Source: Azolla caroliniana
Taxonomy: Eukaryota > Polypodiophyta
DNA: 64,000 nucleotides
NCBI GenBank assembly: GCA_043228905.1
Contig: JBHGNT010000020.1
Coordinates: 2,728,001 to 2,792,000 of the forward strand
Direction: 5' to 3'
The notes under the pieces are model-generated. The model was not told the origin of the DNA and did not search any database. It worked only from the letters and a program-made list of their open reading frames with translations. Made by a program: the position numbers and the translations under genes. Positions 33,104 to 44,479 of the stretch are shown here, in pieces. Each line of letters opens with the position of its first letter. Position 1 is the first letter of the stretch.

Positions 33104-35252
33104 TAGAAGAATCGTTCGGCAGCATTTTCAAGCTCACCAGATCCAACTACTCAGTGTGGAAGTCGAAGGTGAGGGATATGCTGGTTGTTAAAGATCTTTG
33201 GTTGCTGGTTCAATTCAGGGCCAAGAGACCGGATAAGATTGACGCCACATTGTGGGAGGTGATGCACATGAAGAGGACGGCATACATCCGGTGCTTCATC
33301 CACATGAGCCTATACAACAATTTCAATGAAAAGAGCAAGGCATATGAACTCTGGGAGAAGATCGGCATCATGTTCCAAAACAAGAATGTTGTTAATCGGG
33401 TTTCGGTATTCGGGAAGCTAGTGAGGTTCTAGTACTAGGACGGCTCCAGTATGGCGGACCACATGAATGCCTTCTAGGGGCTGATACATCAAGCAACCTC
33501 GTTGGAAGTACCTCTCGCAAATGAGGTACTCGCATTACTCCTGCTCGGTTCCCTCCCGGATAGATGGGAGACGCTAGTTGTCACACTGGGCAACACTGGG
33601 CTGGAAGGAAAACAGTTGTACTGAGCAAGGGTAAAATCAAGCTTGCTAGATGAAGAAACTCGTCGGAAGGACCGGTAGTCTGAAACTGATCCGAAGGCCT
33701 TGGTCATGGAAGATGACCACAACCGGGGAAGAGGACGGTATCGGAGTCCCCAAAACTGGGACAAATCGGGGACGAGATCGAAGTCAAGGGGGAGGCCTAC
33801 TTGCTTCTATTGTGGGAAGTCGGGGCACTTCCGGAAGAACTATCGGCATTTCCAAAAAGAGAAAGAAACCGGCACTACCGATTCGAAGAGGGGTTCAAAC
33901 CGGAGAGGCCCGGATCGGAAGGGAACGTCGGCAATCGCGACAAGTGAAGAAGAACTGATGCTCATTATCGAGGAGAATGAGTTAAACCTTGTCGGTGACA
34001 AGACAACATGGGTTGTCGATTCCAGAGCATCGTTTCACCTGACACCGTATCGGAAATGCTTCTCATCCTACACAGCCGAAGATCCTGGTTGTGTCCGGAT
34101 GGGGAATGAAGGTACATGCCGAATTGTCGGCATAGGAGATGTGTTGTTGACAACATCAACCTAACACGTTCTGGGAGGTTCGACTGAACCTGATATCAGC
34201 CGGTTGGCTAGATGATGAAGGCTACATGGGTAACATCCGGAATGGAGTTATGAAATTCAACAAAGGAAGCCAGATTGTGGCTAGAGACTAGAAGATCAAC
34301 ACACTATATCTGATGCATGCTCGAATATGCCGGGAAGAAGTGAACGTAGCATCTAACACTACCGGTGAGCTATGGCACAAGAGACTATGTCATATGAGCT
34401 AGAAGGGGATGAGAAGACTTGCCAAAGACAACCTCATTCCAGAGGTGAAAGACGTGCAACTTGAGAAGTGCACCAATTCCCTAGCTAGAAAGCAAAACTG
34501 AACCTCCTTCCGGTCAAGACCACTAATGAGATGGAATGCACCACTAGAGCTGGTGCATACCGATGTGTGTCAAGTGGACACAAAGTCACATGCCGAATCG
34601 CAGTACTTCGTGACGTTCATAGACGACCACAGCCGGAAACTGTGGGTCTCACCGTTGAAGACAAAGGATCAGGTGTTGTCTGTCTTCAAGGAGCTACACG
34701 CGAGAGTGGAAAGAGAAACCGGTTGGAAGTTGAAGGCGGTTCGAGCAAATAACAGAGGAGAATACCGGGGGCAGTTCGAGGAGTACTGACGGTCGAAGGG
34801 AATCTGGCTCGAATTCACCGTGCCGAAGATGTCGGAATTGAACGGGTTGGTCGAAAGGATGAACCAGACCGTGATGGAGAGACATGCAAAGTTACCCAAG
34901 AATTTTTGGGCTGAGGCGCTGACAATAGCGACCTATGTGAAAAACAAATCACCCTCAATACCCTTGGACGGAGACACACCGCAAAGAGTATGGACCGGTA
35001 AAGACGTATCCTACGGGCATCTAAAGGTGTTCGGGTGTCTCGCATATGTACATGTTGCAAAGGACAAGAGAGAAAAGCTAGATCCGAAGTCCAGACCATG
35101 CATATTCCTTGGATACAGCGATGATGAGTTCGGTTACCGGGTGTGGGACCGGGTCGACAAGAAGGTGTTCGGGAGTCGACATAGTCTTCATGGAAGACAG
35201 GACCATTTCCGACTGGGAGTCGGAGAAGAAGATGATGAACTCCGGATCATCC
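33104..35252 (+). pseudogene. copia D gag to integrase remnant
   Basis: Same family as copia C. The primer site is decayed (TGGTATTAGAGTG) and the gag start codon has become ATA. Gag has a TAG near 33,430. The knuckle CFYCGKSGHFRKNY has lost its last Cys. The protease has DSR for DSG. A deletion of about 30 bp lies near 34,164. The integrase core is mostly readable (LVHTDVC, RANNRGEY where the second Asp is Asn, LNGLVERMN) with several stops. Similarity to the intact relative ends near 35,252. RT and RNase H are missing. Clearly dead. Confidence 0.88.
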
Positions 35253-35555
35253 TGTTAACCGTTTCTGGGGAAAACACCTTTGATGAGCCCACATGCTATC
35301 GGTGTCAAGGGGTCGTGTTACGTGGAAGATGTTATGGGAATGAGGAGCGTACACGGGCTACAACCCGTTAGACATAGACGTGGCTCAGTTTACGAGTACG
35401 GGGAGAATACATAGATGAAGGAACAGTAAGAGCGAGACTTATATTAAATGAGAAAGCTCACAGTGATTACAGTACACGACTCTCGGCTGGAAACAGTTTG
35501 TGCAGAGCTCAGTGCTACGATATTAACCTTGCTAAATAATATCGTAAGCAAGAAC
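35253..35555. other. unassigned segment
   Basis: No recognisable gene. Contains GGTCGTGTTACGTGG and a stretch from 35,398 (GAGTACGGGGAGAATAC). It may be the end of another element or unique host DNA. Confidence 0.3.
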
Positions 35556-36297
35556 TATTCAATTCCATTTGAAAAGGATATAGACCTTGAAAAGTTACAT
35601 AACTAGAGTGTAAGAACTCCTCGACAAATTGAATCCATATAAAACTTTGCCAAAACAACCATTTTTGCTAAAACTTAGGCTCACCTTGTGGTCACTCATG
35701 TCACAAATGCTAAAGATTAAGAACTCATGTTGATATAGATATTTGTGCACATGTAGTCCTACAGTTAAGATATATTCCTTGAAAGTAATAGATAGACCTC
35801 CAACATTCGGCAAGCACACAGTGTGTGCTTTAGAGAAATACTCCAATTGGACAAGCAAAGTTTATTCGATTTGACTCGAGAACGGCATGTTGATGTCAAC
35901 AAATTGAATTAAGATGAAGTTTTGCTCAAACTGGCTGTTTTTGTGGACTAGTTGCATTTGTATCTTAGAAAAAACTTGAGCGCAGTATTGGTTTGCTTAG
36001 ATAAAAAATCGTAAAGATTTAGGACTCAGGGTTATATGCAATAACTCAACAAGAATTTTATCTTGTACATTTTTTGTTTCTGAGACTATCCCAATCACTC
36101 GGAAGTATGCTTAAATTGCGCTTGTAGTCCAACGGTTAGGATAATTGCTTGCCAAGTAATGAACCTGAGTTCAACTCTCGAAAAGCACACACTATGTTAT
36201 TTATATCACTACTTCCTACGGAAAACAAAAAAATTTCAATTTCATTCCAAACCTTGAAAAGTTTCATAACTAGAGTGTAAGAAGTCATAACCAAATT
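35556..36297 (+). repeat. tRNA-Gly-derived repeat, unit left of the plus locus
   Basis: Shares with the 42.7-45.06 kb units the order: CATAACTAGAGTGTAAGAA, a decayed tRNA module (about 35,745-35,816), GAGAACGGCATGTT, GTGGACTAG, TATGCAATAACTCAACAAGAA, then the better tRNA module (36,118-36,189). It ends where the plus locus begins. Confidence 0.85.
36118..36189 (+). pseudogene. tRNA-Gly-like module, anticodon now GCC
   Basis: GCGCTTGTAGTCCAACGGTT, with an intact A box. Anticodon stem ATTGC/GTAAT encloses TTGCCAA (GCC). The T arm GAGTTCAACTC keeps the B-box shape, but its stem and the acceptor (GCGCTTG against AAAGCAC) are mismatched. Confidence 0.65.
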
Positions 36298-37110
36298 GAT
36301 TGCTCGTTTGTCTCCTCTACAACAGCCTCGTCAACAACCTCTTGCATATAGGTGATTTTCTTGGTTTGGTGTGCTCCCAAGGTGAAGAAATCAACACGGT
36401 GTGGTACCCCTGCCTTGACCTTGGCTCCATCTACCTTCAACCCATCGTTCCATCTGCAACTTGCACGACCTCCAAGTATTCTCTGTGCTGCATTTTTAGG
36501 GTTTGATTATTCATATTCTATTTGTTGCATGCCCAACTGGCATGCTTTCGTTTTCTTTGTGTTTCCTGTCCGTCTGTTTTTATTTTGTGTGTTTGACATG
36601 GATGAGTTTTTTTCTGACTATTTAGGGTTTTGTGTGTTTGACATGGCTTGTACATGCAACTTAGATTGAGTTGGCTATGATGATTTGCTGGTTGTTGATA
36701 GTATTTTGATGATTTTTATTCTTGTACATGCATATTCTTTCAACAAGAATAGTGAAGACTAGGACAATGACGAGAAGGACACCCATAAAGAAGACATTGG
36801 TGAAAGAGAAAGTGAAGACACCAGTGAAGGAAAGAAAAAGGACACCTATCAAAGAAAGCAAGAAGACACCCACAAGAGAAAGGGTGATGAACTCATCAAC
36901 TCAAAGAAAGAAGATGTGCCACTCCATCATTCGAGACACACCTCTCAAATGACGTTATTTCCTTCGAGCACGACTTGAAGTTTATGAAGATCTGAGAGAG
37001 TGGTTGATAAAAACCTGGGGGTCACCACATCCTGATACAAGGCAAGGATTCCACATAAAGTGGATTGAAGAAGGAATATGTGAACTTATTGAAGACGAGA
37101 TATGAACATG
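36298..37110 (+). pseudogene. 5' part of the plus locus: leader and basic exon
   Basis: From 36,298 the tRNA repeat gives way to a leader with TTTTTAGGGTTT (about 36,496), typical of plant 5' regions. A Lys/Arg/Thr-rich frame follows (RIVKTRTMTRRTPIKK, TPVKERKRTPIKESKK; 36,740-36,952), like a nuclear-targeting or DNA-contact tail. Next, in another frame, RLEVYEDLREWLIKTW and GFHIKWIEEGICELIEDEI end at a TGA near 37,106. Exon joins cannot be fixed by eye. No known domain. Confidence 0.45.
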
Positions 37111-37199
37111 TTTATGATACTAATCAAATCTATAACAATGAGGTGGGTACTGTTTTTGCACGTGCATTTGCATGTGAAGTTTAGGGTGGCATCGACATA

Positions 37200-37797
37200 G
37201 ATTGGGAAGATTTTAATCATCACCGATCAGAACATTATAAAGGGTCCTCAGTACCAACACTGGCTTGAAGTTATCAGGAACTTCTCATGTGGATATTCCG
37301 GCTACAACACCTGTCCACCAAGTTCAATTTGCAAAGCTACAAGCCACAATGACTGAAAAGCATGAACAGATGATGGTTGGTTGCATAACTTCTATGAGCT
37401 CATGAATACATGCACTACTTGTTGATTTGGAAGAAGTTAAATCAATTGAGATACAGGCAGAAAAGCAATTCTCTTCAATAAAGACTACATATGAATGGAT
37501 TGCATCGACAGTCCAAAATTCAGAAAGTGAGGTGTTGAAAGAGGAGTTGAAGAAAGAGTTGAACAATATGGGCAGTCAATTAGGATCACAGATGAGAGAC
37601 CTTGATACTTGCAGAAATGCACATTGCGAACTAGATAATAAGTTGTCATCTTTAAAGTTGCATTCCGAGAACCTTGCGTGCTTGATGCAGGATTTAAAAC
37701 AAAAAGGTTTTGAAACTTTGTGTCCATCTGTAATTGAGCACCCAAGTGGTATGGAAAGTACCATTACTAGTATAGCTATATCACGGTATTGGCTTTA
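37200..37797 (+). pseudogene. coiled-coil exon of the plus locus
   Basis: Frame with VQFAKLQATMTEKHEQMM, a TGA near 37,403, then a long helical stretch (VLKEELKKELNNMGSQLG, LSSLKLHSENLACLMQDLK) to 37,797. It precedes the RING-like exon, as does the central exon in the minus locus. Confidence 0.5.
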
Positions 37798-37876
37798 AAA
37801 GTTATTTATTTCTACTTCTGTGGTATAAATATCATATTAGCTAATATATTATAACTTGTGTTTGCAATCTGCCAGG

Positions 37877-38060
37877 TGTATATTTTGTGGCCTCGGATTC
37901 AAGCTTGAGTCTATGGATGTTGTCATTACACCGTGCTTGCACACATATCATGTGCTATGTGCTAAGTACCATTTTGAGAAAGAAAATGCTTGTATGGACT
38001 ATAAAACTACAGTTGCTGCTGAGTGGTACTATGCTTGGGGTTTAAAAGTACACTCGTACG
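37877..38060 (+). CDS. RING-like half-finger exon of the plus locus
   Basis: Bounded by CTGCCAG (acceptor) and TACG|GTATGT (donor). The frame reads CIFCGLGFKLESMDVVITPC, LHTYHVLCAKYHFEKENAC, TTVAAEWYYAWGLK. Ligands CxxC, then C-x-H-x2-H-x2-C, then a further Cys make a C3H/RING-like arrangement with an incomplete last pair. The matching exon at 25,387-25,189 keeps the C-x-HTYH-x2-C core and the EW...G tail. I recall related fingers in uncharacterised plant proteins but cannot verify this here. This exon is open with no stop. Confidence 0.55.
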
Positions 38061-38221
38061 GTATGTGGCTCTACTATTCTATTGTTTGTATTATATGATG
38101 TCAATTTACATTTGGATTAGAACTTGTGTACGCCACAATTCATACTTCAAATTTAGGAAAACAATGGATTAGTACTAGTGTAGCTCCAACAACTAATATG
38201 CGGAACCCTATTTATGTGGGT

Positions 38222-39105
38222 TAGTATTGGCAGTACTCTTAATATATAATTGGTATGGGTAGTTGAACGGATATTTTCCAGAATTAGTACTATTTGAGTA
38301 ATTTGGGAACCAGGTGTGACATTGTTCGGGATTGGTACTAGTTATGTAATTTGAGCACAAGGTATGTAGTACACTGTGAACAACTAGTACTAAATGTGTA
38401 ATTTGGGAATTAGGAGTGTAGAACACATATCATGATTAGTACTACTTGTATGCAAAATACCACTTTAGTAGCAAAGAAGGAAGATATTTAGATGTATTTG
38501 TTGGATAAGTTGTTCATCCAATCTATATTACAACTTGCCTAGTACTAGTTTAGTACACACTATACTTGTAGTACACTGTTGACTATTAGTACTATTTGTG
38601 TAATTTGGGAATTAGTTGTGTAGTACATTGTTCACGATTAGTACTAGTTATGTAATTTGGGAACATGGTGTATAGTAAATTGTTGAAGATTAGTACAGTT
38701 TGTGTAATTTGGAAATGAGGTGTGTCAAACACATATCACGTTTAGTACTAATACTGTTGACGATTAATACTGTTGGTGTAATTAGTACTAGTTATGTAAT
38801 TAGGTGTGTAGAACACATATCACGTTTAGTATTACTTGTGTGCAAAATACCACATTAGTACTGAAGTCCAATCTACATTTGTTGGATTAGATGTTAGTCC
38901 AATCTATATTACAACGTGCCCAGTACTAGTGTTAGTACACACTATACTTGTAGTACATTGTTGACGATAAGTACTAGTTGTGTAATTTGGGAACTAAGTG
39001 AGTAGTGCATTGTTCATGATTAGTACTACTTGTGTAATTTGGGAACTAAGTGAGTAATACATTGCTCACGATTAGTACTAGATGTGTAATATGGGAACTA
39101 GGTGT
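38222..39105. repeat. satellite array 3 (TTAGTACTA core, 52-bp unit)
   Basis: Units start at 38,584, 38,636 and 38,688, and at 38,966, 39,018 and 39,070, each 52 bp apart. The typical unit is GATTAGTACTAGTTGTGTAA then TTTGGGAACTAGGTGTGTAG then TACATTGTTCAC. A longer unit of about 381 bp is also visible (TTGTTGGAT at about 38,499 and 38,880). It fills the intron right after the RING-like exon, as array 2 does in the minus locus, but with different sequence. Confidence 0.9.
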
Positions 39106-39199
39106 AGCCTAATGATCTAGTAATGCGGCTCTTGTGACCTACATTGTATTTTTTATATACGGTACTAACGTTGAAGGTTTTTTTGTTTCTTGCAATGAA

Positions 39200-39701
39200 T
39201 GTTGTAGTGTCAAGCAACTCCACGCCAGGGAAGGTAATGGAACAACCAACCCCTATGCCTAAACCCTTGGTATCTGCTGCACATTCCAAGGTTCAGGGAC
39301 CATCATTACCAGTAACCTATGAGTTTTATGATGAAGATGAAGGTATGAGAAGGGCCATTGGAGCAGTGGAACATATGCTTCTACAAACAAATTCCCGAAG
39401 CTCCAGTCAACATCAAAACAATCCAGGTAACGCAAATTGAGTTAGCATATCTTAATTCTCATTTGTGTATGTTGAATGCCTAATGTCTTTTAAAAAGAGC
39501 CCACTAAGAAGAGGAATGATGCAAGAAAGTTGTATGGAAAGGGCAAGAAAGGCAAAGTTGAATGCAATGGTGAGTCATATATGTTCTCACTTGTCCGGAG
39601 AATTGTCAACCTAATGCATTGTCTAATACCATGTACTTGTGTTACTAGCTGATGAAGAAATGATCTTTGGTGAGGGATACGAGTCCAAAACCTCATCATG
39701 A
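39200..39701 (+). pseudogene. small downstream exons of the plus locus
   Basis: Three candidate exons: about 39,203-39,427 (VSSNSTPGKVMEQPTPMPKP ... YEFYDEDEGMRRAIGAVEHM, donor CCAG|GTAACG); 39,498-39,570 (EPTKKRNDARKLYGKGKKGK, an NLS-like stretch, donor AATG|GTGAGT); 39,649-39,701 (ADEEMIFGEGYESKTSS then TGA). No known domain. The third ends in a stop, so either it is the end of one transcript form or the gene is broken. Confidence 0.4.
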
Positions 39702-40042
39702 AGACGAATTTATCACACTCCTAGGTACATGTCAAAAGCCCTCAAAGAAAACAATGATTTAGATCATAACAACCCTATTATAGTGGTGCTTTTGGTGCAT
39801 TCTATAGATACTATTATAAAATCTTCTATTGACAATGAGCTCCAACCTATTGAACACTTAGATGTTGTGGAGAAGATGACCGAGCCTACCACTTGCAATG
39901 GGTTGTCTATGACTGTATAGTATGACGATGTAACAATAGGTAAAAATGTGGCTATTAACCTTATGTTCATTGTTGTTGGTATGTTTGCAAACTTTTGAGT
40001 ATGTGAGTTAATACTAATATTCTCTAGAATCCCATTATTTAG

Positions 40043-41178
40043 GTTTACAAGAGCAGTATGATTCCCAACTGCAATCAAATGAATCGGGAACTATATGGAG
40101 CACAAGTGTAGAGTTAGATTCTGGGATTAACCTTTGCACGGAAGCAGACTCTGGGAGAACATCTTCCACACATGATGACTATGAAAAAAAGGAAGCATTC
40201 ATATTTGAAGAGCAATTGGCATGTACAAACAACAATTTGTCTAAAGAAGCCCGTGAGGAGTGTGGAAAGAATATCGCTAGTACTGAAGAGGAGCCTGATT
40301 GTACTGAGAATGTGCTTGTATTGTCTAAAGAATCCCATGAGGAGTGTGGAAAGAATATCTCTAGTACTGAAGAGGAAACTGATTGTATTGAGAATGTGCT
40401 AGCAATGTCTATAGAAGCCCATGAGGAGTGTGGAAAGAATATAGCTAGTACTGAAGAGGAGCCTGATTGTATTGAGAATGTGCTAGTAGTGTCTAAAGAA
40501 GCCCATGAGGAGTGTGGAAAGAATATCACTAGGAATGAAGAGGGGCCTGATTGTACTGAGAACGAGCATACTAGCATCACCCATGAGGACCAGGCAATAA
40601 AGACCACCCAAGAAGGGGAACACGGTTGTCTTAAGAATGAGGTGACAACCACCGTATAAGAGGAGTTGACCATAAGTAATGCCACAACCCCCATACATGA
40701 GTCTAATTGTACTAAGAACGAATATACTAGCATCACCGATGATGATAGGGCAATAAAGACCACCCAAGAAGGAGAGCACAGTGGTCTTAAGAATGAGGTG
40801 ACTATCACCAACCAAGAGGAGTTCACGATGAGTACTGCTATAGCCCACATACAGGAGCCTAATTGTACTGAGAATGAGCATACTAGCAACAACATGAGTA
40901 CTAAAACATCCCACATATAGGAGATGAATGATAATTTGACTATGAACAGTACCTTTGTGGATGTGTGTACAAGCATTGCAGTTGCAGAAAACACAGTTGC
41001 TCTCTCAAGCTTGCCACTGGTACAAGGTGCCCGAACATCCACACCTGTCTCTGATGCCTCTAATGATGAAGTGTCACTTAGTAAGCTGATACCTAAAGGC
41101 TTTAAGATAAAGAAGAATGTAAAATCACAAAAAACTGGCACCAATAACAAGCGCATTACAAGATCAACGAAATTGTGA
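40043..41178 (+). pseudogene. last exon of the plus locus: acidic protein with tandem repeats
   Basis: After an acceptor (CATTATTTAG, 40,042) a single frame runs to 41,178 with two in-frame stops (40,657-40,659 TAA and 40,918-40,920 TAG). Four 28-residue repeats of the type SKEAHEECGKNIASTEEEPD occupy about 40,234-40,570. Two longer repeats containing AIKTTQEGEH and LKNEVT follow. The C-terminus is basic (GFKIKKNVKSQKTGTNNKRI) and may be a nuclear signal. Frame conservation around the two stops suggests recent inactivation or stop read-through. The 325-codon frame on the opposite strand exists only because the repeats lack stops there. Confidence 0.5.
40234..40570 (+). repeat. 84-bp coding tandem repeat, four units
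   Basis: Each unit contains GAGGAGTGTGGAAAGAATAT and GAAGAGGAGCCTGATTGTA. The length is a multiple of three, so copy-number change keeps the frame. Confidence 0.92.
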
Positions 41179-42170
41179 AATGGTGCTTGATTGTCTTTCG
41201 ATTGTACTTGAACTATAGCTGAACTGTTAGTGATGTCTGAACTTGAACTACTTGGTATACCAAAATACTGTCTAAATTGCTAATGTGAAATGTTGTACTG
41301 ACTCCAGTTCACTCATCTAGTGTTGTTAACGTAATGTGAAATTCTATATTGCCAATTGTAGAGAATGAGAATGTATTCTATTGTTAATTGTCATGCAACC
41401 ATGATTGTGTTGAACTACAACTGAACTGTTACTAGTGTACTGTTTAAATTGCCCCTGTGAAATGCTGTGAAGATCAGATCACTCATCTAGTGTTGTAGTG
41501 TAATGTGAAATTCTATATTGCTAATTGTAGATAATGAGAATGTATTCTATTGTCAATTGTTATGCAGCCATGATTGTGTTGATTACAAATAAAATTCTAT
41601 ATTGCTAATTGTAGAGAATGAGAATGTATTCTATTGTCAATTTGTCATGCAGCCATGAATGTAGTAGGGAACAATTTGACATTCATATTAGTACTAAAAT
41701 AAGATGTATGTAACCGTCTAACTTAGATACTTCAGGAGACTACTATGAATTAGTGAACACTTACAATTGACATTAGTACTAAACTAATATGTATATTGAT
41801 ACTTGCGAAGTATGGTCTCCTTGAGTGTACATAGTCAGAGTCGAATAAAGACTTAACACAATAGGGATTAGACTACTGGTATTGATAGTTGAATAAGTTT
41901 GGGCCATATTGATGCTACTAAGTATTGAAGACTTCACATCCTAAACCATAGAAACAACCAACTCTATAATTACCATGAACACTTACAAAACAAGCTCAAT
42001 AAATACTCTAAACACTTTAGAAGAAAGATGAAATATATCGATTCATTTTTCAATCATCAAAATTAATATATCAATACATCAAATAGTGAACTACAAGCAG
42101 ATGTTTTTCAGTTGCCAACTACAATGTATTAATAGTGTAACTTTCAAGCATTAAACAGAGAGACCTCCCC
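41179..42170. repeat. downstream region of the plus locus with diverged repeats
   Basis: No gene. TTCTATATTG(C/T)CAATTGTAGAGAA-like segments recur at 41,342, 41,511 and 41,595 (169 and 84 bp apart). TTAGTACTAAA sites near 41,690 and 41,776 repeat the core of array 3. Confidence 0.6.
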
Positions 42171-42222
42171 TAATATGTGCTCATGAACCTCTTGGGGAAC
42201 CTTGTAGACAATGTTGTATCCC

Positions 42223-42675
42223 TTAATCTTGTGCTTTGCTTGAGTCATATTGAACTTGATCGCAAGAATGGCAGCAGTGTAGATTATATGCGATGGGTGC
42301 ATCTTTTAGTAATGCATATGTATTCTTGCACTGCGACAACTTTGCATAATAGTTTCCATACACGACAGACTCACCAACGTTGAACATGTTGCCCCAGCCA
42401 TCCCTCACCACTTCTTTCAATAATGTCTTTCCTTGCTTGCACACCTTAATGTAGTAGTCTTCTATATCTTCATTCTGAGGAGATTTGAGCACCGCAAAAT
42501 GATCTCCAACTTCCAATAAAACTGCCAAGTCTTGATGTTGGTTGTAGTATACAATATCGTTTGAATGTACATCCTCTTCAATATCATCTTGTTGTTCAGG
42601 CTCAAGCTTCTGCAACTTCCAAGGCTCCACGATTGATAGGTTGATGCATTTATCCCAAGCTTCATCTATACACAT
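42223..42675 (-). pseudogene. transposase-like C-terminal fragment, convergent to the plus locus
   Basis: About 150 open codons: EAWDKCINLSIVEPWKLQKL, an acidic spacer, LAVLLEVGDHFAVLKSP, YIKVCKQGKTLLKEVVRDGW, VYGNYYAKLSQCKNTYALLK. From memory, unverified, this reads like the C-terminal domain of the same large transposase-like family whose N-terminal signature is at 20,934-21,566. Its upstream (higher-coordinate) side is cut off by the tRNA-Gly array. It faces the plus locus in the same convergent arrangement as the other pair. Confidence 0.45.
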
Positions 42676-43696
42676 GGAACAAGTAAAATGTATTTGAGTA
42701 GTACTCTAATGGGACAAGCAAAATGTAGTTTAGTCGATTCGAGAACGGCATGTTACATGACAAGCTTTATAACAATAGTGTTGGAAATTCTCAAAAAATT
42801 GAATTAATATGAAGCTTTGCTCAAATACGCCGTTTTCGTGGACTACATTCATTTCTATCTTAGAAGAAACTTAGGCGCACTATTGGTTTTTACAGATAAC
42901 AAATTCTAAAAATTCAATACTTAGGTTAATATGCAATAACTCAATCAGAAATTTTTCAGGTACATTTTCTGTTTCTGATAGTATACGAATGCCTTGGAAA
43001 TATGCTTAGGTTGCCTTCCAAGCAATAGACCCGAGTTCAACTCTCGGCAACCGCACACTATGTTATTTCAATCACTTCTATGCTTCCAACTCAAAAGCAA
43101 ACATTATTTAATTTCCATTCCAGAATGATACATACCTTTCAAAGTTTCATAACTAGAGCGTAAGAAGTCGTCAACAAAGTCAATTCATATAAAGCTTTCC
43201 TAAAGCAACTATTTTTCTGAACTACTTTCATTTCTATGTTAGAAAAAACTAAAGGTAAACTTTTGCTCACTCATGTCACAAATGGTAAAGATTAAGGACT
43301 CACACTATAGTTAATATATTTTCTTTGAAAGCAATACATAGAACTTCAACATGTCATAAGTACACGTTGCGTGCTTTAGAGTAGTGGTCCAATGGGACAA
43401 GAAAAATGTATGTGAGTCGATCCGAGCACGGCATGTTACTTGGCAAGTTTTATAACTATATTGTAGGAAATTCTCAAAACATAAAATTAATATGAAGCTA
43501 TGCTCAAATAGGCCGTTTTCGTGGACTAGATTCATTTATATCTTAGAAGAAACTTAGGCGCACGATTGGTTTATTCACATAACAAATCATAAAGATTCAA
43601 TACTGAGGTTAATATGCAATAACTCAGCAAGAAATTTTTCTCGTACATTTTTTTGTTTTTGATAGTATACGAATCCCTTGGAAATACGCCCAAAAT

Positions 43697-43768
43697 GCGG
43701 TTGTAGTCCAACGGTTAGGATAATTGCCTTTCAAGCAATAGTGTCGAGTTCAATTCTTAGCAAGCACA
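43697..43768 (+). pseudogene. tRNA-Gly-like module, anticodon now TTC
   Basis: GCGGTTGTAGTCCAACGGTT with intact A box; anticodon stem ATTGC/GCAAT enclosing CTTTCAA (TTC). The T arm and acceptor are decayed. Confidence 0.65.
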
Positions 43769-44479
43769 CACTATCTTATTTCAATCACTGCTTCCAACGA
43801 AAAAGAAACAATTATACAATTCCATTCCAGAATGATACATACCTTTCAAAGTTTCATAACTAGAGCATACGCAGTCGTCAACAAAGTGAATTCATCGAAA
43901 TCTTTCCTAAAACAACTATTTTTCTGAACTAGTTTCATTTCTATCTTAGAAGAAACTAAGGCTCAAGTGAGCATACTAGTTTCATTTCTATCTTAGAAGA
44001 AACTAAGGCTCAAGTTTTGCTTACTAATGTGACAAATGGAAAAGATGAAGGACTCACACTGATATGAGATATTTGTGCGCTTGTAGTCCTATAATTAATA
44101 TATTTTCTTTGAAAGCAATAAAGAGAACGTCAACATGTCGTAAGTGCACGTTGTGTGCTTTAGAGTAGTAGTCCAATGGGACAAGCAAAATGTAGTTGAG
44201 TTCATTCGAGAATGGCATGTTAGTTGACAAGTTTTATAACAATATTGTAGGAAATTCTCAAAAAATTGAATTAATATGAAGCTTTGCTCAAATAGGCCGT
44301 TTTCGTGGACTAGATTCATTTGTATCTTAGAAGAAACTTGGGAGCACTATTGGTTTATTCCGATAACAAATCGTGAAGATTCAATACTGAGGTTAATATG
44401 CAATAACTCACCAAGAAATTTTTCGCATATATTTTTTGTTTCTAATAGTATACGAATCCCTTGGAAATATGCCCAAATT

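Noticed and set aside
40179-41156. 325-codon ORF on the minus strand
   Set aside because: It is antisense to the repeat-bearing exon; the length comes from tandem repeats that lack stops in that frame, and the protein is low-complexity.
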